This document shows, one piece after another, positions 45,954-57,900 of a stretch of 64,000 nt of DNA. The stretch comes from Cinclus cinclus. Taxonomy: Eukaryota > Chordata > Aves > Passeriformes > Cinclidae. The stretch is from the NCBI RefSeq assembly GCF_963662255.1, contig NC_085046.1, positions 99,527,324 through 99,591,323 of the forward strand, written 5' to 3'. The notes beneath the pieces were generated by a model. It saw only the letters and a list, made by a program, of their open reading frames with translations. It had not been told where the DNA came from and did no database searches. The translations under genes were made by a program, and so were the position numbers. How positions within the stretch are numbered: the first letter of the stretch is position 1; each line of letters begins with the position of its first letter.

Positions 45954-48900
45954 GTGGGACTGGCGCCGCGGCCCGGCGCCGGAGACACTTCCCCTGGCCC
46001 TCAGGGGGCTGTGCCGGCCCCCTTGCCGGTGTCACCCCGCCGCTGGTGGCGGCAGCGCCCGCTTTGTTTTCCCGGCTTGGGTCGCTGCAGGTGGTTTCCA
46101 GGCGCCGCTTTGTCGTTTTCTTGTTGCTTTTTTGAGCGAGGGTCTTGAACTGAGGGGCAGGTAAACTCCCATGTCGCTTGTTAGCGCGGGGTGACTATTC
46201 CTACCTGCCACCCAGGAGAGCGGGGTTCTTGAAGCGGGTCCAGAGGAGGCCGGCGGGATGATTAGAGAGGGGAGCTGCACCTCTGCTTCCAGGAAAGGCT
46301 CCAACTGGGAGAACCGGGATTGTGCCGCCCGGAGAAGAGGCGACTCGGTGGAGACTTTATAGCAGCCTTCCCAGTACCTGAAGGGAGCCTGCCTTCAGAA
46401 AGAAGGAGAATTTTTAACAGAGCGTGTAGTGACAGGACGAGGGGAGCTGGATTCAAATTGAAAGAGAGCAGGGTGCTGAGGGACTGGAACAGGTTGCCCA
46501 GAGAAGCTGTGGATGCCCCATCCCTGGAGGTGTTCAAGGCCAGGCTGTGTGGGGCTCTCAGTGACCGGGTCTGGTGGAAGGTGTCCCTGCCCATGGCCGG
46601 GGCTTTGGAACGAGATGATCCTTAAGGTGTTTTCCAGTAAGGTCATTCTGTGATTCTAATCCGATGGCTGTGTCCTTAACATCCTTTCAGTGGGAGAGTC
46701 AACTCTATAAGTCCATCTGCTTTCACAGCTCAGATGATGGGCAGGCATTCTCAGACTTCCTTTTGAGTACAGGAAAAATTTGCAGGGGTGATCTACGACT
46801 TTTGTGCCTTACCTGTAAAAAAAAACCAGATTTTTTACCCTAAAAAATAAGGAAGTATTGTATTAAGCTTGATTTTTGAGGGAGACAAGAAATTAGAGCA
46901 GTGACTATTTTGTAATTGACCTTTTTGTAAGGAGGGAAGCTTAAGTTAGGTTGCTGTAAAAGAGCAGTGAAAACACCTGGGTTTTGTATGCTTTTAATTT
47001 TTTTTACTGGGAGAGCTGCTTCTGTAAGATAGTGGCTCATTTGATTAGTTCTGAAACGATCAGTATTTCAGTGTAGTTGTTTCTGTGTTCCTAGGAAAAC
47101 ACTCTTGGCATTACAGACTTAATTGGTAAGCTGTACCTGCTGCCATACAGAGAGGTGGTATTTGTAACATAATGAATTTTCTTTCAGATGGATGTCCATG
47201 GGAGGATACGAGAAGTTCTTGCTGAGACTATACGAGAAGAGCTGGCGCCTGAGCATCAGCAGCTGTCCACGGAAGATCTGATAAAAGCCCTAAGACAGCG
47301 GGGAATCATTGATGATGTTATGAAGGAACTTAAATTTGTAACTGTATGTAGCTTTTGAAGAGGGGGAGTATTTCTGCTTGTTCCTCTTACCAATGTGGTG
47401 TTTTGACAAAGTGAAACTGTGCTGCTTCTGGAGCTTTGTAAGGACGTTGCTGATTTGAGACATTATAGGAGCAGATATTAGTGCATATGCTGCAATTGGT
47501 TTGGTGATAATACTGCACTGAAAATATTTGTTCAGTTTTAGAAGGGAGCATACATAAGGAATGGCATTCAGATGAAATGGAGAATTCTTTAATTTTTAGA
47601 AGACTGTGATAAGAGCACTGTTACATCCCTTGAATCCTTAAAAAATCTTAATTTTAATTCCAGGATGTGAATGAAACGGAGAGGACTTTGGCTTCAAAAC
47701 GATCAACACATTTTGTTGACAGAGAACCACCAGTTTTAAAAAAAAGTATGTTTGTTTATTTAAATATTTGGATCATAGTTTTGAAACAAATTTGAAGGCT
47801 GTGATTTTTGCCATCTGAATTAGTAGTCCAGTATGAACTGGCATAAAGGTGGTTGTTTCCTCTGCTTGTCCGCAGGGAGTAAGCTCATGTAGCAATCAGT
47901 GTTGCATTAAATATGATTCTCTGATATTATTTCATTTACTTTGCACTAAAATAACTTCCATATATTTTAAAATCACTTTCTCCTAAGCACGTGTTTCAAA
48001 TAAACTTCTTTTGCTAGTCCCCTGTTAGTTGTCTGATATTTAACAAATTAAGCTTTCTAAGATCTGTTTGTAGTATCTTCATTTTTATTGCTACACTTTA
48101 CAGCTAGCATTGACCCAACACGGAGGTATCTTTACCTTCAGGTTTTGGGTGGAAAAGCTTTTCTGGACCATCTTCAGGAACCAGAGCCTCTGCCTGGCCA
48201 GATTTGTTCTACCTTCACTCTGTGTTTACATTTTCGAAACCAGCGCTTCCGTTCCAAACCTGTACCCTGTGCCTGTGAGCCAGATTTTCAAGATGGTTTT
48301 CTACTTGAAATACACAAGGATAGCCTAGGTAAAGAATATTGTGGGTTTAAAGCTGATGCTTTTGGGATATTTTCTGACCTGAGATTTACTGTGAAATATG
48401 TTTGATATTGTTTAGTGGATTTCTTTCCTGGTTTTTTTCATGTTTGCCTGAGAAAGCTGATTACATAATTGGGTTATGCCACTTGTAGATCTTTCTCTGC
48501 TCTTGCTCTTTTCTTTCTTTCTCACTGTAAAATAACTTGAAATTGACCAACTTTATCTGTTCTTAAATGTTAATTCCATTTTAAATTTTTTGTTTTTCTG
48601 AACTAGTTGCATTGCAGTACTCAACTACAAAACTCATATTATCTTCTCTGTGATCTCTCTGTAACTCTGTCCTGAAATGAGTATGGTTTTAGAGATGGGA
48701 CCATTGCTTACACTTCTGGGCTCAAGATCTTTCTTTATACTTAGTACATACATTGCATTTTGTTGCATACTGTTTTAAAATTCTGAGGAGAACTTGGGAT
48801 GATTAATATTCTTACTGTCTTATTTCGGTTTAATAACGGCAGGTGACTCAAGTAAGATGGTGGATGCAACCACTATGTTATCTATATGTGACCCAGTGCA

Positions 48901-51900
48901 CATGGTTCTGATCAAGACAGACACATTTGGTGAGACCACACTGGTAGCATCCTATTTCTTGGAGTGGAGGTCTGTCTTGGCTGCAGAGAATGGCATAACA
49001 AATGTCGCTGTGGAACTCCTGGGTGTAGGTAAGGATGAAAAATACGCATGTTATGATGACTTAAAATACTGGGTACTGAGCTTGTTTACAAGCTTAAAGC
49101 AGTATTTTTGATCTATTTAATTCAGAAGTAACTGTAAAGTATCCTTAGAAAATGCCTAGAAGACTTAATGGCCAGATTTTTCTGTTACCAAGCTGCTAAA
49201 AATGAGTGTTCCAAGTCCCATGTAAAAATGGTCCTCGTGTCTGGGTATTCCCACTATTGATTATCTGCAAAATCTGGTTAAATTGTCAGAATGAAACCAA
49301 CCAAACAAAAATCCAGTACTTTATCTCAAGGAATATATCTGAGCAGTGCACAGGAGAGTAAAATCTAGCTTGTGTGCCTTTCATAACAAACTAACAATTG
49401 CTGGAGTAAGGGATCTCTGCTCTGCTCCCATTTATCCCAGTAGCTGGAAGTGTGTTTTCTGAATGGCTTGGTTTAGGTGTTTAACAATCGTTTTTGCATG
49501 TATTTTTGTGCATCACTTGTCCCCGGTCCTCCTCTCAGGGGTTACAACCCAAATTTTTAGGGTATGATTTAGTGGAAAAAGACTAGGTCTCTCATGACTT
49601 CCTACAAGACTTTTTGCAAGAGTGGGTAATGGCAGGACAAGGGGGGATGGATTCAAATTGAATGATAGTGGATTTAGATTAGATATTAGGAAGAAATTCC
49701 TTCCTGTGAGGGTGGTGAGGCACTGGAACAGGTTGCCCAGAGAAGCTGTGAATACCACATCCTGAGAAGTGTTCGAGGCAGGTTGGATGCAACTCTGAGC
49801 AATGTGATTTTGTAGCAGGTGTCTCTGCCCATGGCAGGGGGGATTGGAACTCGGTGATCTCTAAGACCTCATCCAACCCAGGCTGCTCTGATTTTAATTA
49901 TCTATAACGGCTTGGAAATGTGTAGCAAATAAGTTGAGTTTAAGTCTTGGATGGGTGATGGAGCAGATTAAATGTAATTCTCATTAGCTTTTTTCCCAAG
50001 TAATAAAGTATCAATCCAATAAATCCAGTGCTTTTTCTCCTTTTCAAAATCCTGTCATTGTACAAAAATCATCAAGAACATCAAAGGATGCTGCCATCTC
50101 AGATAAACAGATAAACTATTATGTGAGGCTTCCATTGCTTCTGTTGCTTATGGACCTATCTGTAATCTGTTGTTTATGTAATTTAAAATTTTCAACATTA
50201 GGCGATAACATTAAGTTGAGGGCATTGTTGTTCATCTGTTTGTTTTGGGGAGATTTTTCAAGTTGATTAATCTCTTTTTATGACAGCCAGGGTCCTTCAT
50301 AATGAGCTGTGTCCTGGGGGAAGATGAACTTCACTTATTTCCAACTATTTAAATTTGAGCTACTTGTGTAATCAGTAGGAGTAGGCACATTTACACTGTG
50401 TGATTCTCTGACTTGATTTTAGATGCCTATTCTACACATTTCTACTGTACCATTCTAGAATTCATCTCATATACCCCAGTACTGGCTGCAAACAGGGCCT
50501 TGGATAATTGTGTCCTTTTTTTTGTCATACAATGCTTTCTTACAGCCTCATTTGAGTTTAAATTTAAATAAAGATTCTTACTTTGCCTATGTTTAAAGAA
50601 GTTTAGTTAGTTTTTGTGATTGTATAAGGCTAACATACATATTTTAATAGTTTGCCACTGCCTGGCAGAAATAGTCTAAGCAAATTGAATATGAGAGAAC
50701 TGATGAAAATGTATTTTCTTTCAAAGGTACAGAATCAAAAGTTTCTGTTGGTGTTTTAAACATCAGACTGGAAATGTATCCGCATCTTAATAAGACACTT
50801 TCTTCAGAAATAATTAGTACTCAAGTAAGTATTTTCTGGAAGGGCTAACTTATTTTTTGTTGGTGGGGGGAAGCTCAATATGGAATTGTAGATGTTGAGG
50901 ACTGTGGGATTTTTGAATGTTTTAATACTTCTTTTAAATTTAAATATAATTACCTTTTTAAAACTACATTGTCTATACTAAACATTACTGAAAATATTAC
51001 TGTCATAGGTTTTTCAAATTACTTATATCAAAACCTCTGAAGAAAAAAAGAAAGATGCAATATATCTAATTTTCTTCAGGTAGTCTATGTTTTCTTGTTC
51101 TTTCCCATGTGAAACAGTAATTTTGAGTTAGCTATTCTGCTTGGAAAGCCAGTAAATGCGTGAAGGTCCATGCAGATATTCTCCTGCACATTAAAATCTG
51201 AGCAGTCCTGTGCAGAAATACATTACTTAAAATAAACAGTACTTAAGTCAAGCCTAATATATGAGCCTACAAACAAGAAATACAACTTGGAGTTTTTCTT
51301 AATTGGATTTCCATGTAAAAATACTATGGATTTGCATGACACACTTAAAATGTTAAGCTTTATTTTACATATGCCGGGATGTGGTGTTAATGTACTGACT
51401 GATTATGGCATTTCTCCTGTTTGGAATTAGTATGTATAGGATTGGTTTTGTTTTTTCCTATCTGCAGTTCAGTTTGGAACGTCAGAAAACAGCAGAAAAA
51501 GAGCGTTTATTTCTTGTGTATGCTAAGCAGTGGTGGAGAGAATACCTGCAGATCAGGCCTACCCACAACACAAGGCTGGTAAAGATCTTTGCACAGGTTT
51601 GTCAGTTCAATTCTACAAATAGACTGATCCTTTCTTTAAGTTGTCTTTTTATTTTGAACTTTATGTGAAATATGTATAGATTTATGATGTGGTTATGTTC
51701 AGGTCAGGGCTAATGTGGTGTATTGTGCAAAAAAATTAAATTTGTAAGGACTGAACTTCTGTTTGTCTACTGAAGCTTAATGGAACGACGCAGACAGGAG
51801 GGTTGCTCTGACTACCTCTGTTGCACCAGGTGAAAAAGCCTGCTTAGTCTTGTCCATGAATACTCACAAATGGCAGAGACTTATGTGATCTGTACAAACT

Positions 51901-54900
51901 ATTTTAGATAAATTTTTTATCAGATAAAACAGTTACAAAAATGGACTTCTAGATCTATTGGAACACATCCTCAAAATATTTGAACTCTTTGTGGTCTGCA
52001 ATGCAATCTTTCTGGTTTATGTCACACAACTACAGTCATAATTACTAGAGTCTGATAAATTGCTATATCAGTTGCTCCTCAGTAAAAGGAATGGTATGAT
52101 CCTTGCCTTTTTCATGCTATGAATTTACCCTGCATAGTGGCAATTTTCCTACCACAGTAACTTCTTATCTCAAAGCACTGTCCTGAAGCAATCTGTGCCT
52201 TGCTCTTCAGTGAGGCTACAACTTCCCTTCTGGCTGTGCCCGAGTGTGCAGGACTGATGTGAACTTCCAAATCCCAGCTAGCAGCTGAGCACCCACCCTA
52301 TCACTCTCTCACTCCACATCAGTGGGATGGGAGCAAGAATAAAAAGGGGAAAAGCAAGGAAAAGTTAGTGGGTTGATATAAGGGAAAGGAAAAGGGAAAA
52401 GGAAAATGGAAAAACAGTGATGCAAAGACAGTCACTCACCCCCTCCTAGAGCAGACAGATGCCTTGACAGTCTCCCAAGCAGGGACAAGTTTAGGAAAAG
52501 TCAGTTCCCCACCGCTACTGTTTTTATTGCTGAGCATATACTATATGGCAAGGAATATCCCTTTGGTCAGATGAGGTCAGCTGTCCTGGCTGTGTCCCCT
52601 TCCAGCTTTTTAACCAGCCTGAACCTACAGCTGTGTGGTGTCAGAATGAGAAACAGGCAGTGTGATATTGTAGAAGCCCTGCCCAACAGCAGCTAAAACA
52701 CTGTTTTGTTCACAGCACTGTTCTGATCACAAATCTAAAAGACAGCACTATGAAGGCTGCTGTGAGAATAACAAACTCCCTTCCAAATAGATAAACAAGT
52801 CTGTAATTAAATAGGAGAGGAACTAGACCCCTAGATTAGTACCTATATAGAGCTTATCTTCAGTCTCACATTTGCCATAGCAAATCTTAGTAAAACTGTC
52901 TGGGAACAGAAACTAGTTTATTACATTAGTTTGATAATTTAGTTATTATCAAGTTTTGGATAAGTAATGCAGAAACAGGCATTAGATATACATGAGACAA
53001 TATTAAAAAATAAATCCTGCCTGTGGGGTTTTTTAAATTGCTTTTGAGCTGTGAAATAGTTTTCAACAGGATTCCAGTCAGTCTCAAAAAATGCTGCTTT
53101 TTTTTTTCTTCCAGCTTGCTGGAAAAGCATGACAAAACTTTAACGGGGACAATATGTGACTACAGTAAAAATATGAGACCATAATTTCCTGAAGGTGCAA
53201 AGATTTAAAAAGCTTTGATATTAAAAATATATGAGCGTAAAAGTACCAATTTAGCTCAGTGAGGAACTGAAGACCTCTATGTTTCTTGAAATGGTTTTAA
53301 TAGATGAAAGTCATAGTATTTGCCTGCAGGTGTAATAAAACAGACCCTTTTTAAAGTCATCTCATTTTTTCATTTTTGCAAGAACTTAGAACATATTAGT
53401 TTTACTGCTTAATTTAGATCTAGATACTAGATCTAGTTGCCTAATAGATGTAGTTTCTTCATTTTGAGTAATTTTTGTTGCTTGCTGTTTTGACAAGAGC
53501 TAGACTATTCAAATTCAGAAGCAAATAGACACCTCTTAAATGCTAGAATCAGTTGCTGAATGTTTGATGCTTTTGGGGGAAGGTTTTTTGGGGTGGTTGT
53601 GGAATTTGGCATGTGAGATTTTGTTCTGACTTGTTTTTATACTTGGTGATGAAGTGGAAATTGAAAGTGAGGAGAGTATGAACAGTTCCTCACCAATTTG
53701 AGAAAATTAATTTCAGCCTGTGCTGTTCCTGGTGTTCAGACATTTAGTCCAGAATGCCCTGTGAGTGACAGAGCAAGAATGAAACCTGTGACGTCTCTAA
53801 ATGAGTTTCTTAATGGTCTTGTGTCCTAATTCTGGGTGTATTTTCGCGTCTCTCTGTTTCTAAGTGGTACTTGTTCCAGGGAGAATACATCCCAGAGGAA
53901 AAAAAAGTCTTAAGTTAAGATTAACGTTTTGGGACTCTTGCGCGGCTGTTAAATAACCACATTTGCCGTGTTCAGGATGAAAACGGGGTGAACCGGCCGG
54001 TGTGTTCCTACGTGAGACCTCTGCGGGCGGGGCGGCTGCTGGACACACCCAGGCAGGCAGCGCGCTTCGTCAGCGTCCTGGGCCACGAGAGAGCCGCGGT
54101 CATCGGCGGGGGCGGCGGAAAACAGGAGCAGTGGTGCACCCTGCTCGCCTTCTTGTGCAGGAACAAGGTGCGTGACAGTGCCCCCTGTGTGGCGCTGCTG
54201 CGGGGTAGGTGTCCTCTTCTAACAGCAGTCGGGAATTTAAAACAGGCTGCGAATACGTGCATTAAAATCACATTCGGAAAGGTTCTGTTACGGTCGTGCT
54301 TGAGGTGTTTTTAAAGAGAAACAGGTGCTAAATAGTAGACAAGAAAGCTTTGGAGTGGACTTCCTTTACTGCTGTAGTTAGGGTCCATTTGTCAGTGCAT
54401 CTCTTTGACACTGAAACTACTTCTCTTCTGTTGCATTTCTAAGAACACGTATTATCATCCAATGGATCCCTGCTACTGTGCAGGACACTAGGTAGAATTC
54501 TGAACTAATCCAGGAAGACTAGAAAAAGTCTCTTTACTCTTCTCTCTTTTGTTGATTTGGTTGTTTTGGGTTTGTCTTTTTGTGTCCTATTTTTTTGTTT
54601 TGTTTTGTTTTGGTTTGGGGTTGATTTTTGGTTTTGTTTTTTTTTTCAGTAGAGGGGCTGAAGTATGCTGATGGTTTTTATGTGCCATTTTTGCAAGATA
54701 GGAATTTTCACTGGAAGTATCAGCCTAGTTCTTGGTGGTCTGGCATTTTTATCATATGACTATAATAAACAAAACAGATTGTAACTGATTCTGGTTTATA
54801 GCTGTTCTGTTTTATGAGCAGAAGTAAAAGTGATCACTTTTGATACCTCTTTGGAGTGGTCAGGGGTTTTCATTGCCATGAAGATACTTCTGCCTTCAAA

Positions 54901-57900
54901 AATAAGGTCACTGATGTGTTTGCATTTAAAAGATGTGTTCAGGGCATCAGGAGCTGGATCCCAGATTTTATATCTGCCTCCAAGGCCACGTACTGTTGTC
55001 TCTGAATATCAGGTGATGCATACGTGCTGCCCCCTGGGTTTCAGATGTAGGTGACAGTAGGGACTTTGAGGACTGCTGTGTTTGGAGGCACAGAGAAAGG
55101 TGTTCCTTTAAGTCAGAAGTGGAAAGCTGTATGGAAAATAACTGAATTTAGCCCCTGAGACACCAGCTAGATCATTATTTTTCTTGTGGGAAGTGGTATA
55201 ATAGTATTAAAATAACACAGGTTCACTACAAAGTTGTTTAAGCCTACTTTTCTGCATATTTCATTTTTGTGCTGTGATAGGGCAAGATTGTGTTGTCTTG
55301 ATACATCCAAGATCTCTGAATTTTACATTTTCAATATTCTGAACAATTATTTGACTAAAGAGCCTTACTGTTCCGCTTCTGAATGTGGTACTTTGTGTTA
55401 TGAAGCCTTCATTGTTCGAGCAATTTTTGTTCTTACTTTACAGCTCACATCTGTAAAGAACTCAAGAGACAAAGGATATTAGACATTGCATTTGGAAATT
55501 GTTTTCTGTGAATTATCAGTGGTAGTAATATGTTTGAAATAGATGTTTTTGTGACTGAAGGAAAAAACAGCTGCATATGATTCCCAGATGTTTTAAAGTT
55601 AGATCTGTAGGGGACCTTGTTTTATCTTTGTCTAATTTCTGAAGTTTGACAGCACATTCAAGAAAGTGATATACCAGTAGAATTACATTTTATTAAGTGA
55701 AAGAATTCCTAACTGTGTGAAAATACTGCATAATTTCTAGTCCTGCCTTAGTTGTCTGCCTTATATATATTTTTACATTTAATTAGAATATTGGTTTTGT
55801 TGTTGCAGGTCAATAGATTCTAGTTTTTTGTTACTTGGAGGTATCTTTTTAATCATGTTTCCCAGTGTTAATGATACACTGTATTTGAACAAACAGTATC
55901 AACTGTCTGTCATTAGAACATGCATTTTAAACTCATTTGTTCTATTACAGAAAACTAAAACTTGTGTAGTTTGAATAGTAAAACCTTGACTTTTGATACA
56001 TGCTTTAGATAAATAGGAGAATAACAAGACTTGTTAAATGGCGGTGTGAGAAATAGCACTGTATTCTTTCTTTAAGGTTTTATCCATGCCTAATACTCCA
56101 AACAGCTCATCAGTATTTATTGTCTAGGGTGACTGTGAAGACCATGCTAACCTTCTGTGCAGTCTTCTTCTTGGGTTTGGATTGGAAGCATTTGTGTGTG
56201 TTGGAACAAAAGCAAAAGGAGTCCCCCATACTTGGGTAGTCACTTGTGGGTCTGATGGAACAATTACTTTTTGGGAGAGCTTAACAGGACATAGGTGAGT
56301 AAAAAGAATATAGGAAAATGAAAAAAAAAATATATTGATGTTTATGTAGGATATTTTTTGCTGTTGTGGGTTTTTAAAAAATCTTTATACCCTTTCATGT
56401 AATCCAGGTGATGTTTGTCTTTGACTCTTTTTTTCTGTCTACTGCTTTTGCTTGGAAAATAACTGATTCAGCATGAGGAGAAGTATTTAACCAGTTTGTA
56501 AGGTATCAGTATCTTTAATAGTGTATGGTAGCTGTTTTTTGTCTTATGGCAACTGATTGCCATCGATGCTATTGCTGCCATCATTTGTAAAGGAGATTAA
56601 ATCTGACACGATTGTTTAGGACCCCATATTTTTTGCTTGATTTCATCAGCAAAATCAGTATTGCATTATTTACCCTCTTCCTCCTTCCCCCCCCCACCAA
56701 CCCCGCAGAAATCTCTCTAAGTTCTCTGAGATCTTCTCTTGACTTGAGTCATTTGAGAAGGGCACATGTTAGTTTGGCATACTAAGCTTCAGGAACATGT
56801 TCTTTCCAGTGTTCAAAACAAGCAGTTCTGTTTTGCTGCTGTCTGCGTGTCCTGTAATTAGCATTTGCAGGTGCATTTCTCCAAATGTGATGAAGAACAG
56901 GGAAACTGTGTGAACATGTTCTTATAGTTGCAAAATTTAACTGCTTGATTAAGCAGCTTATTTTTCTAGATTTAAAGACTAAAAGCTATGTATTATTTGA
57001 TTGTATATTATGCTTCCAAAGAGTGTACAATTACATTTCTGTAAACAAATGAATGCCATTTTGGGGGAGAAAATTGATGACAAAATTGGCTTGTATTTTT
57101 AAAGGAAAAATGGCTATATCTCTCCCATCTAAATATTTTTACCTTGCCTTGAAATAAGTTGTATTAATAAGAAATTGAATCTTTTTAACTAGGTACATCC
57201 ACAGACCTATCAACCCTGATGACCCTCCTCTAGTTGAACAACCCAAGCCACTGTATCCATATCGCACAATAGGTTGTATCTTCAACCATCAAAAGTTCTT
57301 TGGAAATTGTCAGCCCTCTGATGCCGTGGAGGTGTGTGTGTTTGACCTGCATGATGAATCTAAATGGAAACCCATGAGTGGAGAGGCAATAAAATCTGTA
57401 TGTCCTCCTGGAGCAACATCTTCAGTTCCCCCTTTTCCTCCTCTGTGTGCTTCTACAATAGATGCTGCTGTAACAAGCAATGAGATAGAAGTGCAGCTGA
57501 GGATACTGGTCTCTGAACACAGAAAGGTGAGAAAGATTGGCAGTGATCTGTCATGGTAATAGAGGTTCATGTATTAATTGTATACTTGTTTTGGATAGCC
57601 ATTTGTTAGTTCACATATTTGTATCTTTGCAATGTGTATTCCATCAGCTTAGCTTTTGCAGAAATGTGATATGGGAAAAGTGAATTAACTGAAAAAAATG
57701 TTTGGGAAGACTGTAATGAGCCAGTTTAGTCATCATACTTACTATTATTTGCAGTGGTGATCTGTAGCCTCATAAGTGGGCTCTTCCCCCCCCCCCCACC
57801 CTGCCTTTTCCCCTCATTCTGTGTCTGTGATCTTCAGCTTACTGGCACTTGCGGACCACCCATGTGAGGGGTCTCTAAATGCACCAGGGAGATGAAATCT

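Noticed and set aside
45298..46135. Plus-strand frames of 165-208 codons overlapping the PSMG2/CEP76 promoter
   Set aside because: Their composition reflects polypurine and GC-rich DNA (Lys/Glu/Arg/Gly strings). The CEP76 start at 45891 is in another frame and is the one with homology.
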